The translations under genes and the position numbers were made by a program. The notes under the pieces are model-generated. The model was not told the DNA's origin. It did no database searches and was given only the letters and a program-made list of their open reading frames with translations. DNA of 23,835 nt from Bacillota bacterium (lineage in GTDB: Bacteria > Bacillota > Clostridia > Peptostreptococcales > Anaerovoracaceae), in the NCBI GenBank assembly GCA_017431395.1, contig JAFRLD010000025.1, positions 1-23,835 of the forward strand, in the 5' to 3' direction. Positions 16,917 to 23,835 of this stretch are shown here, piece after piece. The first letter of the stretch is position 1. Each line of letters opens with the position of its first letter.

Positions 16917-17378
16917 TCAGTCATCGACCGCTCTGAAGGTCCCCTTCAAGGTGCGGTATTTCTTGCCGTTTTTGCTCTTGATGCCGGTGATCTTGTAGTG
17001 GTAGGTCTTCCCATAGGTCAGCTTCTTGACTTTGGCCTCCAGTTCATGGGAATCCTTGTCCTTGATTCCCTTGGCATAATTCTTGCCGTTTCTGGTGATC
17101 TTTACCTTCGGATTCTTGTACTTGACGCTGGTCTTGAATTCGAATTCGACTTCCCGGTCGGTGCGATCGTAATCAATATCCTTGATGACGATATCATCAG
17201 CGCCGCTGGTCTGGGTAAATACGATTACCACATTCGATGAAGAATTCGAACCATTCGAAGCGGTGACCGCGCTGACCGGTGCGATGCTGAAGGCCATGAC
17301 CAGCATCAGCGAAAGGATCAGTGCGGCAGGAAGCCGGAGCCTCCTTGACCTGTACTTTCTCTCTCTGCTCTTTCTCAT
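16917..17378 (-). CDS. Small basic secreted protein of unknown function
   Basis: This 153-residue protein begins with a very basic n-region (MRKSRERKYRSRRLR), then a hydrophobic core (AALILSLMLVMAFS) and a likely cleavage after PVSA. The mature part has a short Ser/Asn linker and a Lys-rich beta-type domain: IKDIDYDRTDREVEFEF, then KVKITRNGKNY, then YGKTYHYKITGIKSKNGK. This pattern is reminiscent of fibronectin-type-III-like or other Ig-like modules, but no family is recognised with confidence. The start at 17378 is chosen over a 10-residue-longer version because GGGAGG sits about 8 bases upstream. It is divergent from a two-component system, which may regulate it. Confidence 0.8.
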   Translation of the reverse strand: MRKSRERKYRSRRLRLPAALILSLMLVMAFSIAPVSAVTASNGSNSSSNVVIVFTQTSGADDIVIKDIDYDRTDREVEFEFKTSVKYKNPKVKITRNGKNYAKGIKDKDSHELEAKVKKLTYGKTYHYKITGIKSKNGKKYRTLKGTFRAVDD

Positions 17379-17422
17379 TTCTTCTCCCTCCCCTGAAATA
17401 AACAACAACTTACGATGTAGCC

Positions 17423-17451
17423 ATTATAGGAAAGGATTATTAAAAAACCAT
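17423..17451 (-). promoter_or_regulatory. Possible promoter of the secreted-protein gene
   Basis: On the - strand a perfect TATAAT lies at 17423-17428, about 45 bases before the start codon. No good -35 is present at 17 bp (ATGGTT at 17446-17451), so the promoter may need an activator such as the divergent response regulator. Confidence 0.35.
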
Positions 17452-17512
17452 TAAGGCAAAAAAAACAGGGGACAATCCGGCCTGATTAATATATAGTTAA
17501 GATAATAAAGGA

Positions 17513-17518
17513 TATAAT
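17513..17518 (+). promoter_or_regulatory. Possible -10 element of the two-component operon
   Basis: A perfect TATAAT lies about 20 bases before the response-regulator start, with the A+T-rich run GATTAATATATAGTTAAG upstream and no clear -35. The leader would be short, carrying only the strong AGGAGGAGGGG site (17526-17536). Autoregulation by an OmpR-type protein would explain the weak -35. Confidence 0.4.
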
Positions 17519-17538
17519 GATCTGCAGGAGGAGGGGAC

Positions 17539-18213
17539 ATGAGAATCCTGGTCGCAGAAGACGAACGTGATCTCAATGAGATGATCCGAAAAAAGCTGAC
17601 ATCGGAAGGGTACAGTGTGGACACCTGCTATGACGGGGAGGACGCGCTGGCTTATCTTGATGTGACGGAATACGACGGGGTGATCCTGGATATCATGATG
17701 CCCGGTCGTGATGGGCTGCAGGTGCTCCGGGAGATGCGCCGGAAGGGGATCCATACCCCGGTCATGTTCCTGACGGCCAGAGATTCCATCGAGGACCGGG
17801 TAAAAGGGCTGGACGCCGGCGCTACGGATTATGTGGTCAAGCCGTTTTCCTTCAAGGAACTGATGGCGCGGGTCCGGGCGATGACCAGGGAGAAATACGG
17901 AACTTCTTCAAGCATTCTGCAGGTCGGGGACCTGACGATGGATACCGCGAGCCAGAAGGTGGCCAGGGGCGAAAGGAATATCGACCTGTCCGCGAAGGAA
18001 TACGCCCTGCTCCGGTATATGATGACGAACAGCGGCATCGTGCTCTCGAGGGATATGATCGAGGACCACGTGTGGAACTACGATTATGAAGGCGGCACGA
18101 ACGTCGTAGATGTATATATCCGTTATCTTCGCCGCAAGATCGACGAAGGGGAAGAGCAGAAGCTGATCCAGACGGTACGCGGCAGGGGTTATGTGATCCG
18201 TGCCGATGAGTGA
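17539..18213 (+). CDS. OmpR/PhoB-family response regulator
   Basis: The 224-residue protein has a receiver domain with the acidic pair in AEDER, phospho-acceptor D51 in GVILDIMMPG, T79 in FLTARDS, and K101 in VVKPFSF. A winged-helix DNA-binding domain follows (DLSAKEYALLRYM, DVYIRYLRRKID, and the terminal TVRGRGYVI). It should bind DNA when phosphorylated by the kinase encoded directly downstream; the stop overlaps the kinase start region. The target genes are unknown, but the divergent secreted-protein gene is a natural candidate. Confidence 0.95.
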   Translation: MRILVAEDERDLNEMIRKKLTSEGYSVDTCYDGEDALAYLDVTEYDGVILDIMMPGRDGLQVLREMRRKGIHTPVMFLTARDSIEDRVKGLDAGATDYVVKPFSFKELMARVRAMTREKYGTSSSILQVGDLTMDTASQKVARGERNIDLSAKEYALLRYMMTNSGIVLSRDMIEDHVWNYDYEGGTNVVDVYIRYLRRKIDEGEEQKLIQTVRGRGYVIRADE

Positions 18214-19670
18214 TGCGGGCGAATGATCCGTCCTTTAGAAACATGAAGAATCTCACTATAAGAGCGAAAATAACCATTTGGTTCATCATCATCCTGTCCG
18301 TGATCCTCGGCCTGAGCTACGCCGTGCTGATCTTTAGCAGTCAGCAGGCCTCCAGGGGCATCCTTCAGGGAGAGCTGAAGGATACGGTCGATAATGATCT
18401 CGCGGAGATCGAGTTTCACCAGGATAAGGACATACCGGAATCCGTCCGGGGCTTTTATTATATGCCCTTTGAGGACGGGTATCTGGAGATCGACGATGAC
18501 TTCCTGAAACTGGTCGGGGGTATCGGCATAGGCCTTTATACGGACAAGGGAACGCTGCTCTATGGGGAGGATCTGATCCCGGTCGAAAACGACACCACAC
18601 CATTCATAGATGGGAAGACGCGCACTATCCGGTCCGGTCCGGATATGTTTTTCGTGTACGACCGTAAGCTGAAGCTTAAGGGCGCGGGAACGCTTTGGGT
18701 CCGCGGCTCCGTGGACCGGGAGCAATTGGAGGAGGATGTGTCAGTGCAGCTGCGCGTTAGCCTGCTTCTTCTTCCTCTGTGGATCCTCTTCGCGGCGGCC
18801 GGCGCCTACCTGATCACGAGATGGTCGCTGCACCCGATCCGCCGGCTGACAGAAGCAGCGAAGAACATCAGCAACGGATCCGACCTGAAACAGCGGATCG
18901 ACATTGGGGAGGGGAAGAATGAAGTCCAGCAGCTGACCCGTTCGTATAACGAGATGATGCAAAGGCTGGACGAGTCCTTCGAGGCAGAGAAGCAGTTCAC
19001 CTCCGACGTTTCCCATGAGCTCAGGACGCCGATGGCCGCCATCCTGGCCCAGTGCGAGCTGGCCCTTGAGGAAGGGGATCTGAGTCCGGAGGAGGCGAGG
19101 GATGCCCTGCTCCTGATCCAGCGCCAGGGAAACCGCATGAATGAGATGATCAATGACATGCTGATGTACACCAGGATCGGACGCCATCATGAGAGGTATC
19201 CTTTCGAAGACGTCGACCTCAGCACACTGATAGAGGATACCTGTGAGGAATTCGATCTGGTGCATGGTAACGAGATCGCTCTGGAGAAGGAGGTCGAAGG
19301 GGGGATCCGGATAAAAGGATCGGCCCAGCTTTTGCAGAGGATGCACTCCAACCTGCTCGAGAATGCCCTCCGGTATGGTAAAGAAGGTGGGATCATCAAG
19401 GTATGCCTGCGGCAGGAAAATTCCGGGGATCCGGCAGGGAAGGCGCGCAGGATCATCCTCGAAGTCACAGACCGGGGCATCGGCATCGCGAAGGAAGACC
19501 TGCCGCGGATCTTTGACCGTTTTTACCAGGCGGATCCATCAAGATCCGGAGGGGGCATCGGTCTCGGTCTCTCCATGGTCAAGGAGATCGCCCAGATCCA
19601 TGGGGGAAGTGTATCCGTGCTGAGTACGCCGGGTGAAGGAAGTACGTTCATAGTCGTTCTTGACCCTTGA
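18213..19670 (+). CDS. Membrane sensor histidine kinase
   Basis: This 485-residue kinase has TM1 (about residues 20-41), an extracellular domain of about 140 residues rich in Asp and Glu, TM2 (about 181-203), a HAMP linker, and a HisKA domain with phospho-acceptor H268 in FTSDVSHELRTPMAAI. The HATPase domain has N384 in LLENALRYG, then DRGIGIAKED, FDRFYQAD and GGIGLGLSMVKEI. It is the partner of the upstream OmpR-type regulator. The ATG at 18213 overlaps the regulator's stop as TGATG; an alternative ATG at 18243 still precedes TM1. The signal is unknown. Its last codons overlap the promoter of the ileS leader. Confidence 0.94.
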   Translation: MRANDPSFRNMKNLTIRAKITIWFIIILSVILGLSYAVLIFSSQQASRGILQGELKDTVDNDLAEIEFHQDKDIPESVRGFYYMPFEDGYLEIDDDFLKLVGGIGIGLYTDKGTLLYGEDLIPVENDTTPFIDGKTRTIRSGPDMFFVYDRKLKLKGAGTLWVRGSVDREQLEEDVSVQLRVSLLLLPLWILFAAAGAYLITRWSLHPIRRLTEAAKNISNGSDLKQRIDIGEGKNEVQQLTRSYNEMMQRLDESFEAEKQFTSDVSHELRTPMAAILAQCELALEEGDLSPEEARDALLLIQRQGNRMNEMINDMLMYTRIGRHHERYPFEDVDLSTLIEDTCEEFDLVHGNEIALEKEVEGGIRIKGSAQLLQRMHSNLLENALRYGKEGGIIKVCLRQENSGDPAGKARRIILEVTDRGIGIAKEDLPRIFDRFYQADPSRSGGGIGLGLSMVKEIAQIHGGSVSVLSTPGEGSTFIVVLDP

Positions 19671-19695
19671 CTTTTCGGGCGCCAGAGGGTAGAAT
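19667..19695 (+). promoter_or_regulatory. Sigma-A-type promoter of the ileS T-box leader
   Basis: TTGACT (19667-19672) and TAGAAT (19690-19695) are separated by exactly 17 bp. The -35 overlaps the kinase stop codon (19668-19670). The predicted transcription start at about 19701-19702 coincides with the first base of the T-box Stem I helix, which supports both calls. Confidence 0.8.
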
Positions 19696-19700
19696 GTCAA

Positions 19701-19966
19701 GGTATGAATTTCATACGGCTGTGACGGAGACAGTAGCCCCGCAGGCGCCCTACAGAGAACCGCTCCATAGGCTGAGAGAGCGGAGGAAGACGCGGACAGT
19801 GAAAATCACTCCTGAGCCGAACACTCATACCGGGATCAGAAGATATCGAAGTCTCTGACACGTGGATCCCGGTAGTTATGGAGAGACGGGATGATGGTCC
19901 CGTAACCAGGGTGGTACCGCGGTTGTATATGATCGTCCCTGACTTTTGTCAGGGACGTTGATTTAT
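19701..19966 (+). ncRNA. T-box riboswitch leader, isoleucine-specific
   Basis: Stem I is closed by GGTATGA (19701-19707) and TCATACC (19825-19831), with CGGCT/AGCCG pairing above. AGTA on the 5' side (around 19731-19736) and GAAAATCA on the 3' side form a specifier loop. ATC at 19805-19807 is the proposed specifier, matching tRNA-Ile. A further hairpin follows, then the conserved T-box sequence AGGGTGGTACCGCG (from 19909) and the terminator hairpin. Uncharged tRNA-Ile should stabilise the antiterminator and let transcription reach ileS. The specifier is read from pattern and from the downstream gene, not from folding. Confidence 0.92.
19934..19966 (+). terminator. T-box-controlled intrinsic terminator
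   Basis: CGTCCCTGAC (19934-19943) and GTCAGGGACG (19948-19957) form a perfect 10-bp stem with a TTTT loop, followed by TTGATTTATTT. It lies between the T-box motif and the ileS ribosome binding site. Confidence 0.9.
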
Positions 19967-19984
19967 TTACTGGAGGAAAAAAGC

Positions 19985-22900
19985 ATGATAAAAAACCTAT
20001 CCGACAAACCGATCGCTGAGCTGCAGACTGAGCAGGCTGAGAAATGGGACAAAGAGGATCTTCTGGGCAAATGCGTCAGCACCAGGGAAGGCCAGCCGTC
20101 CTTCGTATTCTATGAGGGGCCGCCGACGGCGAACGGTAAGCCGGGCATTCACCACGTGATGGCGAGAACACTGAAGGATTCAGTGAACCGCTACAAGACT
20201 ATGAGAGGCTTCAAGGTCAACCGGAAGGCCGGCTGGGATACCCACGGACTGCCGGTGGAGATCGAAGTAGAGAAGCAGCTGGGGATCGAAGGCAAGCAGC
20301 AGATCGAGGAATACGGTATCGCAGAGTTCAACCAGAAGTGCAAGGATTCCGTCTTCACATACAAAGGTCTCTGGGAGAAGATGTCGAGCCGCATGGGCTA
20401 CATGTGCGACATGGACGATCCGTACATCACGCTGGACAACGACTATATCGAGACCGGCTGGTGGATCATCAAGGAGTTCTTCAAGGCCGGACTGATCTAC
20501 GAAGGACATAAGATCCTGCCGTACTGCCCGAGATGTGAGACAGGACTCGCGTCCCACGAGGTCGCCCAGGGATATAAGGATGTGAAGGTTAATACCATCA
20601 CGGCCAAGTTCAAGCGCGCGGATGCGGACGAATACTTCCTGGCATGGACCACCACCCCGTGGACACTGGCCGCTAACGTTTCCCTGACGGTCGGCCCGGA
20701 CATCGATTACGTGAAGGTGAAGATGCTTGAAGGGGACGATGAGGGCAAGATCTTCTACGTAGGCAAGGCTCTGGCAGACCAGACGCTCGGCGCCGGCAAG
20801 TATGAGGTCCTCGAAGAGATGAAGGGCAAGGATCTGGAATACATCGAGTACGAGCAGCTGATGCCGTTCTGTCAGACGGATAAGAAGGGCTTCTATGTGA
20901 CCTGCATGGATTACGTCTCCGTAGAGGATGGTACCGGGATCGTTCATACGGCTCCGGCCTTCGGTGAAGACGACTATCAGTGCGGACGCAAGTACGACCT
21001 GCCGTTTCTGCAGCCGGTCGACGGCAACGGATGCTATACCGAGACCCCGTGGAAGGGCCACTTCGTCATGGAGGAAGGCCTCGATATCGAGATCATGAAA
21101 TGGCTGGCCACAGAGGACAAGATCTTCGCTAAGGCCAAGCTGGAGCATAACTATCCGCACTGCTGGCGCTGCGGCACCCCGCTCGTTTACTATGCGAAGC
21201 CGAGCTGGTACATCGCGATGAGCCAGCTTAAGGACCAGCTGGTGGCGAACAACAATGAAGTCAACTGGTATCCGGATTTCGTCGGAGAGAAGAGATTCGG
21301 CAACTGGCTGGAAGAGGTCAAGGACTGGGCGATCTCCAGAAACAGATACTGGGGAACCCCGATCCCGATCTGGCGCTGCGAATGCGGCCATCTGGAGTGC
21401 ATTGGAAGCAGGGCCGAACTGGTGGAGAAGGCAGATCAGGACATCGATGAGTCCATCGAGTTGCACCGTCCGTACGTGGATGACGTGACGATCACCTGCC
21501 CGCACTGCGGTAAGCCGATGCACCGGATCCCTGAGGTCATGGACTGCTGGTTCGACTCCGGAGCTATGCCGTTCGCGCAGTGGCACTACCCGTTCGAAAA
21601 CGCGGACAAATTCGATGAGGAACTGTTCCCGGCGGACTTCATCTGCGAAGGTATCGACCAGACCAGAGGCTGGTTCTACTCTCTGATGGCGATCTCTACG
21701 TTCATCAAGGGGACCTCTCCATATAAGAACGTACTGGTCAATGACCTGATCCTCGATAAGGACGGCAAGAAGATGTCCAAGCACGTGGGCAATACCGTCG
21801 ATCCGTTCGAGATGCTGGATAAGTACGGGGCGGACGCTACGAGATGGTATCTGCTCCACACCTCCCCGGCCTGGTCGCCGACCAGATTCGATGAAGCGGG
21901 TCTCATGGAGATCGCGGGCAAGTTCTTCGGTACCCTGAAGAACGTATACAACTTCTTCGTTCTGTACTATAACCAGGATGAGATCGACTCCGCAGAGCTG
22001 CTGGTCCCATATGAGAACCGGCCGGAGCTCGACCGCTGGATCCTGTCGAAGTATAACCGTCTGATCCAGAGCGTTACGGATTCCATGGATCATTACGATC
22101 ACATGAAGACAACGCATGCGATCCAGAACTTCGTCAATGAGGATCTGTCGAACTGGTACATCCGTAGAGCAAGACGCCGTTTCTGGGGCGAGGAGATGAC
22201 CGAAGACAAGAAAGCGGTCTATGCGACGACTTATGAGATCCTGATCGGCATCTCGAAGATGATCGCACCGTTCGCGCCGTTCCTGTCAGATGAGATGTAT
22301 GTCAACCTGACCGGCGGTGAATCCGTACACCTGAGCTACTTCCCGGCTTGCCAGGAGAGCCTGATCGATGACAAGGTCGAGGAGCGTATGGACCTCGTCC
22401 GGACGCTGGTCACCCTGGGCCGTGGTACGAGAGAGCAGGAGAAGATCAAGGTACGCCAGCCTTTGCATGAAGTCCTGGTGGACGGCAAGTACGAGCCGGT
22501 GATCGGCGACCTGACGGACCTGATCAAGGAAGAACTGAACATCAAGGAAGTCGTCTTCGAAAACGACCTGGAAAAATACATGGATTACTCCCTGAAGCCG
22601 AATTTCAAGGTCGCAGGACCTGCGCTCGGCAAGAATATCAAGGCGTTCGGCGCAGCCTGCGCGAAAGCGGATCCGGCGGAAACCGTTGCGGCGCTTGAAG
22701 CGGACGGCAAGATCACCATGGACCTGAACGGGGAGAATGTAGACATAACATCTGATATGGTCGATGTGCGCATCACGGCCAAAGAAGGCTTCGCAGTCGC
22801 TATGGAAGGCAGCGTATTCACCATTCTAGACACCCAGATCACGCCGGAACTCGCTTCCGAGGGTCTTGCCAGAGAGCTGATCTCGAAGGTCCAGCAGATG

Positions 22901-23098
22901 AGAAAGCAGAACGACTATGAGATGATGGACAACATCAAGATCTACGTCGAGGCGGACGAGGATGTCCAGGCTGCCATCAAGGAGCACGAGGATTACATCA
23001 AGAAAGAGACTCTGGCAGTGGCGATCGAAGCAAAGGCTGGTCTGAACACAGTCAAGCTGAACGGCCACAAGACCGGCCTGGATGTGGAGCGCGTATAA
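19985..23098 (+). CDS. ileS: Isoleucine--tRNA ligase (type-2-like)
   Basis: This 1037-residue class I synthetase has the signature region PPTANGKPGIHH (G54-H57), GWDTHGLPVE, an editing domain (WTTTPWTLAANVSL), and the KMSKH loop (K596-H600) in GKKMSKHVGN. It also has several Cys pairs (CPRC, CWRC, CEC, CPHC) and a C-terminal extension. The length and the GIHH and KMSKH forms suggest the eukaryote-like IleRS2 type, which is known to be much less sensitive to mupirocin; this is family inference. The ATG at 19985 has GGAGG at 19972-19976; the longer ORF from 19946 begins inside the terminator hairpin. Expression is controlled by the T-box. Confidence 0.97.
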   Translation: MIKNLSDKPIAELQTEQAEKWDKEDLLGKCVSTREGQPSFVFYEGPPTANGKPGIHHVMARTLKDSVNRYKTMRGFKVNRKAGWDTHGLPVEIEVEKQLGIEGKQQIEEYGIAEFNQKCKDSVFTYKGLWEKMSSRMGYMCDMDDPYITLDNDYIETGWWIIKEFFKAGLIYEGHKILPYCPRCETGLASHEVAQGYKDVKVNTITAKFKRADADEYFLAWTTTPWTLAANVSLTVGPDIDYVKVKMLEGDDEGKIFYVGKALADQTLGAGKYEVLEEMKGKDLEYIEYEQLMPFCQTDKKGFYVTCMDYVSVEDGTGIVHTAPAFGEDDYQCGRKYDLPFLQPVDGNGCYTETPWKGHFVMEEGLDIEIMKWLATEDKIFAKAKLEHNYPHCWRCGTPLVYYAKPSWYIAMSQLKDQLVANNNEVNWYPDFVGEKRFGNWLEEVKDWAISRNRYWGTPIPIWRCECGHLECIGSRAELVEKADQDIDESIELHRPYVDDVTITCPHCGKPMHRIPEVMDCWFDSGAMPFAQWHYPFENADKFDEELFPADFICEGIDQTRGWFYSLMAISTFIKGTSPYKNVLVNDLILDKDGKKMSKHVGNTVDPFEMLDKYGADATRWYLLHTSPAWSPTRFDEAGLMEIAGKFFGTLKNVYNFFVLYYNQDEIDSAELLVPYENRPELDRWILSKYNRLIQSVTDSMDHYDHMKTTHAIQNFVNEDLSNWYIRRARRRFWGEEMTEDKKAVYATTYEILIGISKMIAPFAPFLSDEMYVNLTGGESVHLSYFPACQESLIDDKVEERMDLVRTLVTLGRGTREQEKIKVRQPLHEVLVDGKYEPVIGDLTDLIKEELNIKEVVFENDLEKYMDYSLKPNFKVAGPALGKNIKAFGAACAKADPAETVAALEADGKITMDLNGENVDITSDMVDVRITAKEGFAVAMEGSVFTILDTQITPELASEGLARELISKVQQMRKQNDYEMMDNIKIYVEADEDVQAAIKEHEDYIKKETLAVAIEAKAGLNTVKLNGHKTGLDVERV

Positions 23099-23111
23099 CA
23101 GGGGACCAGAT

Positions 23112-23603
23112 ATGAGCACATCCATCGAGAACCTGCGGCGCATCGCGCAGCGGGACGTGAAAGATCATACGGCGATCTTCGATCTGTACGTTACGGTAGG
23201 ACGGGAGCTGGAGTACCTGTCGATCAAATTCGGCATGGATCCGGACGATCTCATCAACCTGCTGGAAGGGTACGGAGAGAAGATCCGCCGCTCGGCGGAC
23301 GAGCCCTATGACGGGGAGGACCCCGCCGTCGCCAAAGCCCTGGAAGAGTTCGGGATCGCCCTGGACTATTCAGGCAAAGGCAGGCTCCATAAGCTTCCGC
23401 GTGTCCTAGTGGAGGAGTACGTGGAGCGGTTTTATCCGGGGATCGATTCCGCGCATCCCGAAAACGACTGGATCAATATCGAGAGTTATTTCGATCAGAT
23501 GCATCCCGGATGGCGCATGACGATGGAACAGGCGGCGCCGCGGGAGGAAGAGACGAAACCCCGCAGGAAAAAGACCCGGAACAAATTCCGGCTGTTTGGA
23601 TGA
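23112..23603 (+). CDS. Conserved-looking protein of unknown function
   Basis: No family was recognised for this 163-residue soluble protein. It is mostly helical in character, with an N-terminal acidic/basic helix (MSTSIENLRRIAQRDV), a GMDPDDLINLLEGYG segment, a central acidic region, a WRMTMEQ stretch and a Lys/Arg-rich tail (KPRRKKTRNKFRLFG) that could contact nucleic acid or membrane. There is no signal peptide or membrane segment. It starts 13 bp after ileS behind AGGGGACC and its stop abuts rlmN, so it is probably cotranscribed with both. A link to translation or RNA is only suggested by context. Confidence 0.75.
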   Translation: MSTSIENLRRIAQRDVKDHTAIFDLYVTVGRELEYLSIKFGMDPDDLINLLEGYGEKIRRSADEPYDGEDPAVAKALEEFGIALDYSGKGRLHKLPRVLVEEYVERFYPGIDSAHPENDWINIESYFDQMHPGWRMTMEQAAPREEETKPRRKKTRNKFRLFG

Positions 23604-23614
23604 AAGGACGATCA

Positions 23615-23835
23615 GTGAAACAGGATCTTCTGGAACTGACAATCGAAGAAATGAAGCAGTTTGCCGCGGCATTGGGTGAGAAGCCCTACCGCGGCAAACA
23701 GGTTTTCGGATGGATCTACCGGGGCGCGGCATCCTTTGGGGAAATGACCGACCTGCCGAAGGCCTTTCGGGAGAAGCTGCAGGCGAACGCGGAGATCGGG
23801 AACCTGCGCCTGCTCAGGGTGCAGGAGGACCGGAC
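23615..23835 (+). CDS. rlmN: 23S rRNA (adenine2503-C2)-methyltransferase, 5' part (cut by window edge)
   Basis: Only the first 73 or so residues are present, covering the RlmN N-terminal helical domain: LLELTIEEMKQFAAALGE, then PYRGKQVFGWIYRG and EMTDLPKAFREKL. The radical-SAM CxxxCxxC motif would lie beyond the window. RlmN methylates A2503 of 23S rRNA and A37 of some tRNAs. The GTG at 23615 is chosen because AAAGGA lies six bases upstream; an ATG at 23600 overlapping the previous stop as ATGA is the alternative and would add five residues. Confidence 0.9.
   Translation, partial: MKQDLLELTIEEMKQFAAALGEKPYRGKQVFGWIYRGAASFGEMTDLPKAFREKLQANAEIGNLRLLRVQEDR

Noticed and set aside
20180..22117. 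Long - strand open frame of about 645 codons opposite ileS
   Set aside because: It is a shadow of the ileS frame; the + strand protein is conserved throughout.

Overview
The window looks like part of the chromosome of a fairly G+C-rich, low-mobility member of the Firmicutes, most likely class Clostridia. The reasons are spoVG, an ileS controlled by a T-box leader, the prs-pth-mfd gene order, a MurT/GatD-type gene pair and strong AGGAGG-type ribosome binding sites. No tRNA, rRNA, insertion sequence, phage gene or CRISPR array was seen. Coding density is high and most genes lie on the + strand; only spoVG and one small secreted-protein gene are on the - strand. Taxonomy below class is not determinable by eye.

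Positions 1-5551 hold a PLP-dependent D-cysteine desulfhydrase/ACC-deaminase family gene cut by the left edge, a YjbQ-family gene, an exported and apparently C-terminally anchored C69 dipeptidase, and DNA topoisomerase III (topB). A recognisable extended -10 promoter at 5592-5620 then starts a compact three-gene unit: an ATP-grasp protein, a MurT-like Mur ligase and a GatD-like amidotransferase. The unit ends at a terminator at 8938-8971. It is the most interesting part of the window. The GatD-like protein has lost both the nucleophilic Cys and the catalytic His of class I glutamine amidotransferases, and the MurT-like partner is altered in the motif that normally completes that active site. 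The unit may therefore be a repurposed ligase system rather than a standard lipid II amidating enzyme.

spoVG (- strand) shares that terminator and is divergent from murC-prs-pth-mfd-dapB (9508-16804). This resembles the clostridial murC/spoVG/glmU/prs/pth/mfd neighbourhood, but glmU and purR are absent and spoVG is inverted. The unit couples cell-wall precursor synthesis, PRPP synthesis, peptidyl-tRNA recycling and transcription-coupled repair. It ends in a divergent dapB-like gene and a terminator shared with a small basic secreted protein.

A two-component system (17539-19670) is divergent from the secreted-protein gene. The kinase gene's last codons overlap a well-formed promoter that drives an isoleucine T-box leader and a type-2-like ileS. 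A protein of unknown function and the 5' end of rlmN follow, apparently in the same transcription unit, and the window ends inside rlmN.
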